Origin: Mermis nigrescens
Taxonomy: Eukaryota > Nematoda > Enoplea > Mermithida > Mermithidae
Reading direction: 5' to 3'
Assembly (NCBI GenBank): GCA_036768485.1
Contig: JAVLUZ010000771.1
Location: 736,862-800,861, forward strand
DNA length: 64,000 nucleotides
Shown here: in pieces, positions 13,517-26,400 of the stretch
Layout: the number at the start of each line of letters is the position of its first letter
Position numbering within the stretch: the stretch's first letter is position 1
Program-made: the position numbers and the translations under genes
Notes under the pieces: model-generated
What the model saw: only the letters and a program-made list of their open reading frames with translations
Told to the model about the DNA's origin: nothing
The model's database searches: none

Positions 13517-14791
13517 GTTAGTCTATTTTGTACGCCGATAATTAAGGAATTTTATTAAATTTAATAGAGATACTCGGCATACCTGATATTGAGGTCTTGC
13601 GGGAGAGGGGCTAAACCCTCATCAGAAAGGTTTCGCCCCAGAATTCTTGATTTTCCAGTGCCAGATCAAACGGTTTAGCTATCTGTTTGCGTAAAGTTTT
13701 GAAATTTCGGCACTTCGTATCATATTTTACTTTTGACTATATTTTGTTCAAATTACTCGAATTTTTTTGATATCTTTCCAAAATTTTGTATGTTTTAATG
13801 TGCATCGTCAGAAATGCCAAAAAATGATGCCTTTGACGCGTCTCTGCCCTTTTCAATCCAACAAAGGAACGTTAAAATTTAGCCCCAAATTATTAATTAA
13901 ACGTTTTAGAAAATTAGAAAATCGAAAAATTTAAATTAAAATATTTAAAAATTTAAAAAAATCCAATCGTCAAAAAAATTACCAAAAATCTTATTTCATA
14001 GAGTTTTCGGGCTTTTCCTTCTGTTTTGGGCCCTTGCTTGTACTTTGCCCGATGCCATCGAAGAACTACTATTCGTGTATTATTTGTTTGAAATTTTTGA
14101 AGGAATTTTGGGGATTACTCGATGTAAAGTTGACCGCCCACTCGTTTTTAAGGCTTGCATACCCCTTCCATCTAAGTTGTCGTCAACCGGCTGCTTTTGA
14201 GCTCTTTTGTATTCATGTATTTTCGATTTAATTACATTTTCTATCTTATTATAATATCCATTTATTTTTATTATTATTCAGTTGTCAGTACGGCCTTCAG
14301 AATTGAATTTTTTCTCAAGCTTATCAATGCTGTTTTTATTAGTTTTTACTATGTTACAGTTTGTTCCTTTTTGGCGTGTATGGAAGAATTTTTTATTTCC
14401 TCTCAGAATAGCCTCTAATCATATTGTGAACAATAGACACAAATAAAAAATAAATATAAAGAATAATGAATGAATATATAAATAAATAAACGAATAAGAT
14501 AACTAAAGAAATAAGCAAATAAATAGGTAAATCAATGAATAAACACCACATATGTACAAGCACATAGGGGCGTGAGGAGTATTACCACCGCTCATCGTGA
14601 TAGGTACTGTCCGGCGATTTTAATAATAATACTTTATTCAGATGAACGCAAAGGTTTTTGAGCCGGTTTCAGCTGATTTTAAGTTAACAGAACGTTTTTA
14701 TATCATTGTTGAGGACAAAAGCAGTAGAAATATCACTTTTTACTCCAAAAGCTTTAAACATGCGTTATTACCATGAAGGAGCATTTTTTTG

Positions 14792-15254
14792 GGATCTAGT
14801 ATACAATTTACCTCCCAGCGTTTTTTAGCCGATCCATATGAGCTACAGTAACCAAACTTTACAAGGAGATAGCTATAAGCCTATTGTACTGATCTGGCGA
14901 AATTGATCAACTTACGGTGTAAACTTACTGCTCTACATTCACAGTTTTACAACGTACTAACAGCATCTAAAAATTGTAAACAATTCGGTGGGTTTCAAAC
15001 AAAGCAGTTTTTTGTAACTCAATCAACATCCTACATTAAAAAAGTGAGTTTAAAAAAAGTAAGTTTAAAGTAAGTTTAAAGTAAAGTAAAGTAAGTTTTT
15101 TTTAAATTTTTTTAAAGCAGTAAGTTTACACCGTAAGTCGATCAATTTTGCCAGATTAGTACAATAGGCTTATAGCTATCTCCTTGTAAAGTTTGGTTAC
15201 TATAGCTTATATGGATCGGCTAAAAAACGCTGGGGTAAATTGTATGCTAGATCC
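14792..15254. mobile_element. Inverted-repeat element, arms about 150 bp
   Basis: GGATCTAGTATACAATTTAC at the left is the inverse of GTAAATTGTATGCTAGATCC at the right. The arms pair through CAATAGGCTTATAGCTATC and CGGTGTAAACTTACTG, enclosing a 160-bp loop. No duplication was resolved. Confidence 0.75.
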
Positions 15255-17799
15255 TTTATTTGGGCCTTTTTGACCGATTTCGTCGTTTCAGAAGCAAAAA
15301 ATAATGAAAAGTAAATTTATTGTTTTGAATTTCTGAGATTTTACCCCTTCCCCCTCCCGCCAACCCTGGCCTTAAGCATCTATGAAAGATTGTATATAAA
15401 GACATTATGAGGTTTCAGCTGATGTGTATGAGCTGAAAAATTATCAGTGCTTTTTAAAATGGGCAAAATTTTGCATTTCGAAACACCAACCTGTTCTGCA
15501 ATGAAATTTGTCATTTCCCCTATGAAATTGAGTGTCCTCTCATTGGATCCCCAGTCGTAGTATAAAAAATGGCCTTTCTATTCTTATTTCGCGTTTTCTG
15601 GATTTCTTGCAGAAAATTGTTTCTCTTCCTGCTTTTCATCTAGTAAATTTTGAATTAATTTTCAATCGTTACGGCATTGATAAATATTGGTTTCATAGCA
15701 AACATGTAAGAGGGAATGGGATATCTATTAAATTTATAGATTATTAAAACTATTAATTCATTAGATTTTTTAAAATTTTGTAATTTAAATTTTAATATTT
15801 TTCGTACCATGCCCGGATCGGACTTTTTAAATACATTTTCTGCAATTTTAACGTTGAATTTCCAAAATTTCTGACTGCATTTGCACGGGCGTTTAATTTT
15901 TGTGTTGCTTGCTCGCGCCGTTTCTTTTCATCTTAACGTTTAATTATAGTTCACACTTGTTTTCAGTGATTGGAAAAGCTAGACGGTCAAAAAAATCAAT
16001 AATGCACAGCGGGCTTGACGAAGTGAGTCGTAAATTTTAACATGGTTAAGTTTTTAGTCATTGTCGTAGCATCTTCATAGAATTATGATGTAATTTGAAA
16101 TATCAATGGAGCCTTATTTCTACTGGGTTTAGCCAATTTCGCTATACTGGCTCACTATTTGTAAAATAGTATTCATTTTTACGTCGAATACGTATAGCCA
16201 ACATACATGATCTTGGGGGAGAATTAGAAAAGTTTTAACTTCCCCCCATACATGCACCTAGGGGCTGAGGGGGTACCCCCGTAGGGTCAGCCCGACAGGT
16301 ACTGTCCGGCGATTTTGAGCTGATTGAACGTTTTTTGCATTATCTTTTAGATCAAAAGCAGTAAAAACGCCAAAATTTTTCCAGCGCTTCGCGCCAGATT
16401 CTTACTTTTAAGTACTTTCTACTCAAAAAGCGCCCAAAATTGATAATTTTTTGCATTTTTTAGTGTTAAAAGTGATATAATGCAGTCAAAACTAAAAATG
16501 CTTTTAAAATGCTGATATTACCACGAAAAACGTTTTATAGGCTATTTTGACCATTTTAATCGTTAAAACATTCGTATTTTTAGGGATTTCACCCCCTGCC
16601 GACCCTGACCTTGCGCACCTATGTACGCCGCCCCTCAGAAAATTTATTACTCCTTCCCCAGTGTTAGCATTTTTTTTAAAGTTTGCATTAGTTTCAAAAA
16701 AATCTTAGAAGAGGTTCTCTTTTAAACGTTTCAAGCTAGTATTTATTTGCTCAAAAGTGCCAAATTTTTCGCCATATTCTTATTTTCTGACCATGTTTTG
16801 CTCAATTTGTTGGATTTTTTAAATTATTTTTGCAATTTTTTCATGCCTTTTATATTCTAGAGAGATGGAGCATCGTCAGAAACCTCCAAAAACGAACCAT
16901 TTTTGAGCCCGAAAAAGTCACTTGAAAAATTCCACTCCTCCCAACGGTTCCCATGCTTTGCATGTTTTTCCTTCATATTTTTAATTTTCAGTCTGTTTTT
17001 AGCAAAATTTAAAACAGAATATTTATTTTTCAATTTTTTGTCATGATTTTCCTACTTATCAATGAAATGCTCTTTTCGAGTTATGAGGAAATTCGCAATT
17101 TTCAAAATTTTATATAAAATGTGTGATTTTGAGTAGACGGAATAATATTTTTAAGTGATAATCGGAACTAATTTATTTGCTCTTAAATTTCTATGTATGT
17201 AGCATATTTTTGGGGTATTGTAGTCAGGCCCATATCTCTGGGGGAATGGAGGGTTCGGACCCCCAAATTTAAGAAAAATCGGAAAAATTGGACTTTTTAA
17301 ACGTTATTTTTGGCCTTTTGGGCTTAGTCCCCATAGAAATTTATGTTGGTCCCCCCAAAATAGGACGGACAGCTACGTGCCTGATTATAGTTTGTTTTTC
17401 CCATGCATACTAGCCTGTTTATCCATTCGTTTGCCTACTTGTTAGTTTATTTACTTGTCGGCTCATTGATCCGTTTTCCTTGATTGCAAAAGTCTTTGCA
17501 GATTCGTTTTATAAATATATGACGTTGTTGTGAAGTTTACACCATGTTTCGAGTTTACACTGCCCTTTATCCTTACCTGCACATTTGACCTCCGTGTCTA
17601 GACTTTTTTGCTTTTTTGTTTATTTTTTTATATTTTCAATGTCCAGCATTCTAGACGGGTGACTGAGAGGTAACCGTTCGTCAGAGCTGTTATTTAAATT
17701 TATTTATATATTTAAATTACGGAATCTATCTCTGTTAAAACGTGGGTGGCATAGGTGCGCGAGGTCAAACTTTCAGGGGGGGGTGAAAATTAAAAATTG

Positions 17800-18150
17800 C
17801 TAGATAGCTATGTGCTGCGTAAAAGCGGTTCTATAATCCTTTGGGGGTCAGAAAATTAGCTATATAGCCTTTTTGGTCCCAGAAAACTAGCTATATAGCC
17901 TTTTTGTATTCACAAACATAGCTATATAGCCTTTTTGGACTAAAAATAGCTATTAATCCCTTTTTGGAGTCGATAAAATAGCTATGAATCCTTTTGAAAT
18001 TAGAATAGACAAGTAAATAGCATTTTTGAGCTCAAAAAAAGACTATAGCTAGTTTTCTGAGCCCAAGGCTGTATAGCTAATTTCCTGAGCCCGAAAAGGC
18101 TATTTAGCAATGGTTATTCGGCCAAAATCGCTGTATAGCTATCATTTTCT
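17800..18150 (+). repeat. Imperfect tandem AGCTATATAGCCTTTTTGG repeat
   Basis: A loose 45-50 bp unit based on AGCTATATAGCCTTTTT is repeated six to eight times. A reverse-oriented relative with the same edge sequence (CTTTCAGG next to a G-run) lies at 28160-28590, so the array belongs to a dispersed repeat. Confidence 0.65.
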
Positions 18151-18260
18151 TTAAGCTGAGGGGGTATATACTCCCCTCCTCAACCCCCATGCTCTTGTTT
18201 GGTGGGGGCTAAGTCTTCTGCTAGATAAAAGCTTCAATACTTCGATGAATTTCGAATCAG

Positions 18261-18325
18261 AAATACCGGTCTTATACGCGATTCTCAGTAAACCGAGTGC
18301 GTCTCTTTTAAATTTCGAAGTGTAA
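18261..18325 (+). CDS. Hypothetical last exon (unknown gene), C-terminus NFEV
   Basis: After acceptor TTTCGAATCAG the frame reads IPVLYAILSKPSASLLNFEV and stops at TAA (18323). Its phase (two leading bases) accepts the donor of the 13382 segment, giving a Glu at the junction. The last residues, with a hydrophobic residue at -2 and Val at 0, could be a PDZ ligand. An ATTAAA lies at 18358, 33 bp after the stop, and could serve as a polyadenylation signal. The segment is short, so chance is a real alternative. Confidence 0.3.
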
Positions 18326-19592
18326 AGTTATTGCAGTCGCTTTGAAGGGAACTATGAATTAAACGTGGGATTAGAGTTTACAATTTTATCTAATTTCCTC
18401 AATTTTACTTCTTTCATTTAAAAAAATTTTTTTCCAATTTCTGTAGGTAAGATTTTATTTTGTTAGAATTTATCTGTAGTTTCATTCATCAATTTCATAC
18501 TCGTTTTTATTTAATATCTTCTCTTTTTTCCGTATTACGTCACCCGTCTTCTCCACCTACCTCATTTCATAGCGTGGATTCATAGTTCCCGACTGGCTAT
18601 TTTCAATCAAATATACTTTGAAAGAGTGTAAATTGATTTACACATTCTTTGGGAAAAAGTACTATTAGATGATAGCTTTGCGTTTTCTTATTTTACTTTT
18701 TTGACTTAGTTCTATATATGCACATCGTAGCCGGTTTCGCGGATCAGCCAATGAGTTTTCAAGCCAAAATTGCCTCAAAAACGGGTATTAATGCTAAATT
18801 GGCATGAAATCGATGTTAATCCATATTTTCTGATTAGTTTAAAGCACTTTTGCCGAAAATTTAGGTCCATCCATCCTTGATCGTCATCATCTTTTATTCC
18901 GCTATTAACCTTTTAAATTTAGTTTTAGTTCCTTTCAAATAATTTTTATTTATCATTTATTTTATTTTATTTATTTTTTCTTATGCGTGTCCCAGCTCAA
19001 CCAGACACGTAACGGGGGATGGAGATCCCCTTCCAAACTTGATCGTCTCCCATACGGTGAAATTCCAAAGAATTTTTGGCACCCTAGATTTTTGGCCGCA
19101 TTTTGCGTTTTTGGTCATTCTTAGGGGGTTTTTTGCCATTTTTGGCCAAGAATTGAACTTCATTTACCCCCCGCCGCCCCCTAAAAACAGCCGGACACCC
19201 AACAATGCATGGACAGCGAAAAAATTGTTGGGGGTTCAATGAAGCCGAATTGCCAAAAGTAGCACTAAAAATTTAATTATGGGGTCTTTCAGATTATGGG
19301 AATCCAGACCCCCAGGACCCCCACTCCCATTTATCCTCCCACACCTGCACTCTGGGGTTATCTCCCTACCACAGTTTTTGAGAAGCATACCCCCTCAGGC
19401 CATTTTGGATCAAAACTGGTCGCTTGAAGCATGAAAAATCGTCAAAAGACGACTAATAGTGTAATTTCAAGTAAATATACTTACTTTTCGAGCAATAGAC
19501 TATTCAATTCGGTCATCCAGACACTTTTCTTCCATTATTTCGGTCTTATTTGATGTTAAAGGTCATTCTATTGCCCTTTCTGTTATTGCTTT

Positions 19593-19776
19593 CTGTGGCG
19601 GATCCAGGATTTTCCTAAGGGGGGCGGTACCCCTAAGGGGGCGGAACCCTGACTAAAGCGGAAAAATTAGCCGTTTTAACCCGAAAATCGCTAAAAATCG
19701 CTCAAAAATCCTTAATTTAGCGCACTTTTTTGGGCCAGTGGGGGTGGGCGGCCGCCCCCTCCTAAATCCGCCCCTG
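19593..19776 (+). mobile_element. hAT-type MITE family B, copy 1
   Basis: 184 bp, CTGTGGCGGATCCAGG at the left and AAATCCGCCCCTG at the right (inverted ends). The 8-bp duplications ATTGCTTT (19585-19592) and ATTGCTTC (19777-19784) match at 7 of 8 positions. The surrounding repeat recurs without the insertion at 60548-60812, an empty-site paralogue. Confidence 0.9.
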
Positions 19777-20079
19777 ATTGCTTCTATGCAAACTTAATTA
19801 TAAATATTAAAGAACAATAAAATACGACGAATTATAGTACAAAAATTCGACATTAAATAGGTGAAAAATTGCTCATTTATTTCCCCTCAAAGAAACTCGG
19901 CTCACCCCCTCCCAGAGTTTCTGACCGCGTGAATGTATGTATCCTCTCCTCACTCGAAATTTCGAGTCGTCGCATGTATGCATGAGCCATGTCAACATTT
20001 TGTAACGGTTATCGCAGATTTTTGACCCATCATATGCCTTAAACTGTAAGTTATTTTTATTCCTAATTGAATTGCACTC

Positions 20080-20357
20080 CAAGATCATGCGGCGTGTTTA
20101 CTTTTGCGCGATGGATTCGCTTGCTTGCATAATATAGCAAAGAGGATAAGCTATTGCCTATTCGATAAAACGCGCAAGCTTAATACTTGCGCACGCTTAT
20201 TCATATTGCGTTACTTTTATATATCATCCTATCAGCCAGCCTCGTTTTATTATTGCGTGAAAGTTGAATATCGTGTTTTTCCCTTCAAATTCGCGCATAA
20301 AAGCCACTTTACACTGCACGTGCTTATTTTGTTTACAACCATTGAGCCGAATTCGCG
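20080..20357 (+). promoter_or_regulatory. Putative promoter and 5' UTR of the GRAMD1-like gene
   Basis: The 280 bp before the proposed start codon differ from the surrounding MITE sequence. They are rich in CGCG and GCGCAAG motifs, including a GCGCAAG/CTTGCGC inverted pair around 20172-20193, and have a CATAAAAG TATA-like box at about 20295, some 60 bp before the ATG. The assignment rests on position only. Confidence 0.3.
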
Positions 20358-20441
20358 ATGAGCGACAAGCTCGCGCGAAAGTTGCGCAAGTTTTGCAATA
20401 ATTTTCTAAATCCGTTAAAAGACATTAACGAACGTAATAAG
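20358..20441 (+). CDS. GRAMD1: GRAMD1-like exon 1 (putative start)
   Basis: ATG with a purine at -3 (CGCGATGA), 28 codons beginning MSDKLARKLRKFCNNFLNPL and ending NERNK at donor GTAATT in phase 0, matching exon 2. The peptide is basic and amphipathic. It is assigned to this gene by strand, position, phase and the unusual upstream sequence. No homology was recognised, so an alternative start nearer exon 2 is possible. Confidence 0.5.
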
Positions 20442-23400
20442 GTAATTTTTATTTATTTATATCTTTTCTTATTATTTATTTGTTATTATTATTATTATTT
20501 ATTTCGAATTTATTTTTTATTTTTTTATTATCCATTTATTTCTTTTACTTTTGTTTTATATGATTTGGCTGGCTTATCATTTGTAATGGTTCATAATGTG
20601 TTATACGCGTACGTAACCAGTTGTATATGGAGGCTGGAAATTTTGGGAGGGGGTCGTTGACAAATTCTAACGGCTGACATATCTTTGGTTAACATGGCAA
20701 AAAGAAGTTCGAAAATAAACTTAAAACGCAAGTTTTTGTCAAAAATGGGTGAATAAGAAATCTTGGTCCACGGGAGATGGGAGGCGACAGACTTAAGGCG
20801 TGGATTCCCATCCTCCTGATACATGTATGACCGTGACGGCTATACATGTGACGGCTCGAAATTTTGGGTGGTTGGGGGCATACATTATCTTGGTGGGTTG
20901 GAGGGTCTCAGCTCCCCCTCCCAAGAAAAATTTTCACTCCCGCAAAAATTTTTCCGCCTTCTTCCAGAATTCACTCCAGAATTGGTGATTTTTTTGAAAG
21001 TTCACAAAAAAAATTTTAAAAAGTTGTAGAAAAGACGCCTTTTTAAAGCGTTTTTAGCTATCTATTTGCTCAAAAGTGCCAAATTTTCGATGCTTCGTGC
21101 AATTATACTCATGTTTTGACTATATTTTGTTCAATTTGTTCTGACTTTTTTAATTTTTATTCGAAATTTCTTTATTTTTATGCTCTTCGTCAGAAACGCT
21201 GAATGTTTTTGACGCGACCTACCATTTTTAGACCCAAAAAGGCACTTTATTATTTCAACTCCCCCAGAATTTCCATGATGTACATGTATGGTTGGGGGTC
21301 CCCGGCATATATGAGCAAGGTAGAGGTGACCAGAAGGGGTTAAATTCAGTAATAGTCATATAGTAAATTGGGTCATTGTTTTTTTGTACAAAATCTATTT
21401 GTACGTGTACAAAGATGGTCCCCAAAAGTCAATGCACATGCTGTGCACATAGTATATTTTAAGGTACTATAATATGGAACAGTCGCATGTTATGTGCAGT
21501 AAACTGGGTTTCTTGACCCTAATTAATTAAGTTTCGCTAATTTATGGGTTTCTAGCGATAAAAAATACAAAAATTCATCAATGCGGCGCGAAGCTCCGGA
21601 GAAATAAGATATTTTACCGTTTTCAGATAGAATTTCCGGTCTTTTTCCACAATAACCTCAAAAATTGTTCGCGTATCTTTCGTTTTCAAAATCGCCAGAC
21701 AATACCTGATTATTTAAATACTTAGGTAGGGGTAATATCAACCCCCATGCTCTCCTGTGGTCCCCGGCCTTTCGGGGGGGGGGGTAAATGGCCTTTAATT
21801 TTCGGTCAAAAACGGCCAAAATAACACCTACGAATGGCCAGAAAATTCGACTTTTCCAAAAATCTGGGGAGGGGTTAAAAATTGTCTGGCTATCGTGTTG
21901 GATGAATGGATCACGACCAACTTTGGGTGGGAGGATCTCCACATCCCCTATTACTTGTATGGTGACGGCTCAAAATTTAGGGATGCATAGAGGCCGTTTT
22001 CGGGAGTGTAAAGCGTTTTGAGCAAAGAGGACGATGAACGAACGCCTAAAAAGGCTAAAAAAGGCAAGTTGCTCGAAAAAAGGAAATCGAAAAGTACCTA
22101 TTCACTTCTGGAATTGAGGGAACGGCCGACTTGAAATAACTTAAATTTTCTCTTTTTCTCTGAATCTTGACCCCTTTGAAATGTAAAAAAGCATTTTCGT
22201 TGCAGGGCGATTAGTCGTTTATTGGGGGGGTTAACTTTGGTCTCTTATTTTCGATCAAAAATGGTAAAAAAGACTGTTCTTCATTTTTGTGCGAGACAAG
22301 GATTTTGAAGTTCGTTCAAAGATTTTTGGAGCGATCTTTGTGCACAAAGTATAGGCAGTTTTTGGCCGATTTTCCGATTGTACAAAAAAATCGAAGTTTT
22401 TTACAAAAATAGAAAACAGTAGTAAAAAACACCTGAAAATGGCTTAAGTAGCAGTTGCAATTTTTTGCTCAAAAATTTTAGTTTTTCTGGAGAAAATCAC
22501 ACCTTGGAGAGATAAGGACATCATTTAAACGTTGTTTAATGCGTGGAATGCAACCATGCATGTAACAGGGGCTTTGAGGATCTTTCTTACCCAAGGTCGG
22601 ACTTACCCCCATCCTCCTGCCAAAGTCAGAAAATTTTTATTCCTTCCCGATTTTGGGAAAACTTGCGATTTTTGACCATTTTTAGGTGTTTTTTGGCCGT
22701 TTTTGGCCAGAAATCAGAGGTCATTTACCTTCTTCTCCCCTCCCCTAAAAATACCTGGTGACTAACCTGCCAAAATTTCGAGCTACCGTTACAAATATGA
22801 ATGGAACCAGGCCCGTAACCAGGGGGCCGCCTTCTCCCCCGAAATAGGAAAAAGTTTTGTTTCTCCTAAGGGTTTCCCGAAGGGAAGAATAGAAAATTGG
22901 CGGAGCGCGTCTGAAACATCACCAAAATAGGTTTTTAGCGTACTTTTGAGCTAATAAACTCAAAATATCCCGACGCTTCGCACCGGATTTATTGTTGATG
23001 TATAGTTTCCTCTTCTAAACCGCTAAAAATCGTATAAATTTGAGTTAGACATAGAGAGCATGTCAATTTTTTCCGGCGCTGTGCGCCGGATTCATTGTCT
23101 TGCTATAGTTTTTGCCTTCTATCTCACTCAAAACAGCTCAAATTTGAGTTACGACATGGGAAACATGAAATTTTTCTAGCGCTTCGCGCCGAATTTATTG
23201 TTTATTTGTTTTTTGTCTTCTAGCCCGCTCAAAACCGCTCAAATTTGAGCTTGACATACAGAATAAGTCAATCTTTTTCGGCGCTTGGCGCCGAATTATT
23301 CATTATCTGTATTGTTTTTCTCTGTAAAGCACAATGATTAAGTACAGAGGCAAGAGATAAGAAATTATTCGTCGATTAAGTGATGATAAATCAGCTTAAA

Positions 23401-26400
23401 TGATAAATTTGCTGTATATCAATATGAAATGAAGTGAGAAAGTTTTGGAGATTTTTTTCGGAATTTTTCATCACCATCGTGTCGAGCTCGCCGAGATACG
23501 CTCAAAACTGTCTTTATTTTTGCCTATCTCCTAATGTTTCTCGAGATATCTGGCCTCAAAAATTTCCGGCCTCCTCCCCCAAAATAAAATTATGGTTACG
23601 GCCTGAATGGAACCATTATGATTATATACAGTACCTCTTTAAAAATATTTTAACATGTAACTTTTTTGGATTCCTAGTTGATTTTTTCCTGGTTTTTCAC
23701 TTTATCACTACAATTAGTCCTATATTAAGCTCCTGTTTATTCGTCTTTTTTTGCAATGTATTGTCTAGTTTCTATTCTTCTCATTTTTCCTTATGATCAT
23801 TTTAGCAAATTCGCCTGTCATATTTTTCTAATTAATACTCCTTCTTGACGCTATTATTCGACTTGCGCATCGTGTGCCTAATTTGCTCACTAGCGCGCAT
23901 TTCGTTGTCATTCTTTCTTATATTCTTACTAGGCTTATACATAGGAATTGATAATTTTTTTATTAATAATTTGATGTTTTTTCAATGAATAATTTTTACC
24001 CGCCATCGTATTTATGTAAAAATCGAATAATAAATGCTCTCTTATCGCCTAATGCTGTTTGCGCAACCAGCTGTTTTTGAGTCGGCTTTATGCACAAAAG
24101 CTAGCTTATTTTTTGCCTACAATAGCGCCTACTCTTTGAGGTCAATAAATGCGCCGTTCGGTCGTTATTTGTATTTTTTCCCACAGCTTCCCATCATGTA
24201 TACTCGTAATTCGGTCATAAATGCGTTAGAAGTTATGTTTAATACCGATTATAGCGTGTTCTGTGGTTTACTGTTACGCTTGCTTGCGGTTATCGTACGT
24301 CTTGAGCTTATTCTATCAACATTTTCTATATCCAGCTAGAATCGTGCAGCTTTTAATAGCGAGGGCGTAAATGTAACAGTGGGATTGGAGAATCCCCCAA
24401 CCAGAGTCGGTCTACCCTGCACCTCCCATCTCCACAGTTGGAAAATTTTGAACCCCGCTCCCCGAAGTGAAAACTTTCATTTTTTGTCATTTTAAGGTGC
24501 TTTTTGCCATTTTTGGTCAAAAATTTAGACCCTTTACCTCCCCCTTGTTGAGGGCCGGGGCGGGGACCCTCCATCTAAAATGTTGTGCCGCTAAGCCAAC
24601 ATGTTTGTGTAAAAAGTTAGGTTTTGTCAAATATTGAAAAAAATTTTTGTCTCAAAAAGCGGGAACAGAATAGAATAAGGGTATTTTTCAAGAAAGCGTC
24701 TCGTAAGAAACGGAATTACTTTTTACTTAGGTTCAAAAAAGCTAATAATGCTTAAAATTGCCAAAAGCAAATTTTTCGCGTTAAAAACGGAAAATGAAAA
24801 GAATTTGATCGCATTTTAGGAGAAAGCTTACTTTAAATTCCACCAAGGAGTTAAATTTGTTGAGATGCCAAAAAATTTCTGCTTACAGTTCGAACGATTT
24901 ACCTTTGAAATGGCAAAAAAATTTTCGCCTAAAACACTCGATAAGAATGGCGGGATAAGCTGGAAAATTAGGTTGTTGTTGAATTTCAAAACTTATTTTA
25001 ATTTAATTAATTTAGTATTTTATTTATATAGAATCATTGGCATTCTGTGTGCCCATGCACTTTACGTCAATTGATTTTTTTGTAGTAACTGTAAGTGCAA
25101 TAAACTTAGTTTTAAATCTTGAAATCAATGGTGTACGAAAGATTACATCGGCAATTTAGGTGACTAGAAGGTTATAGTTATACAAATTATATAATACCAT
25201 GCAACTGCAGTATAGCTGCAGGCCAAAGCAAGTATACCTCCTTACCATCGAATAATGCTTTCCAGTGAAATGGCTGTTTTTGAGATTAACGCACGAACCA
25301 CTTGATGGATTTCAATAAAATAAAGTGTTCTGGGTAGATAATTTTAAACGGAACTATTTTGCCAAGAAAAGTTGTGCTAGCTTATGTCTACAGTGTGCTT
25401 GGCTCTAAAAAGTGCTCAAACTTTGCATGATCACTACAGTATATAGGTTTTGTTTCATATTTTGAAAAATAGCAAAATAGTTAGATATTTTTGTGCTCTA
25501 AATTTCACTCTTTTTTGTTTTTCATGTTACTGAATAGTTCGTCCTGCAATTTCAATTTAACCTTTTTCCAATATGGCTGCCCCCATAAGGTATGCATTTC
25601 ACTCGCGCCATGTTTCATATTTTTTAATGTTTCAGAACATTTTAGAAAGCTCAAAAAAAAGTTCTTTCGAATGATATCCTGTATGTCTGATTTAGTAAAG
25701 AATTCCAGTTTTTTAATATGGCCGCCAGGAAGGCTCTCATAATGTAACTTTTGATGTTTTCAGCTCTTATTTTGTGAGTTTCTGACGTATTTCAAAATTT
25801 TTTTAGTAAATAGCTAGAAAATTTTATGTTATTTCTAATGAGCATGTCTCATGTTCTGAATCCTTCTAGTTCGTTTAGGAAATTTTAAAAAACCTCATAT
25901 TTATTCCTTGTAAGCGTAAGATTAGTTTCAAAAAGCTGAGTGCGATGCGTTGAGACCTTATAACCTTCTAGTCACCTACATTGCCTGTGTAATCTTTCGC
26001 ACACCATTGATTTCAAGATTTAAAACTAAATTAATTGCAGTTGCAGTTACTACAAAAAATCGATTTACGTCAGGTGCATGGGCACACACAAAGTACGGGT
26101 CCGCGGTACTACAATTATGCCGAATCATTTTACATAACGCTTATTTATTATATTCTTAGTAAGTACCTGAGATGCACAGCATAAGAATTCTGATGGGAGG
26201 AGGGTTGAAATTTTAAGGTGCCTTTTTCGGGCCCAAAAATAGCGCATACGCTTCAAAAACATCGTTTATAAAAACATAAAACAATTTCGAAAAAAATCAA
26301 AAAATTTCGAACAAATTGAACAATATACGAGTGTAGGTCAAAACATGAGTATATAGCGCGAAGCGCCGAAAATTTCACTCTTTTCAGCAATTAGATAGCT

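Larger units (their letters stand above)
13517..18260. other. Non-coding, repeat-derived stretch
   Basis: Diverged family C-like sequence at about 13560-13880 and 16640-16970, an inverted-repeat element at 14792-15254, a repeat beginning near ACTGTCCGGCGATTTT at 14609 and again at 16302, and a tandem AGCTATATAGCC block at 17750-18200. ORFs of 60-73 codons here show no protein features. Confidence 0.5.

Noticed and set aside
22955..23330. CRISPR-like regular spacing of palindromic repeats
   Set aside because: Eukaryotic context, units homologous over their full length with no unique spacers, and no cas genes.
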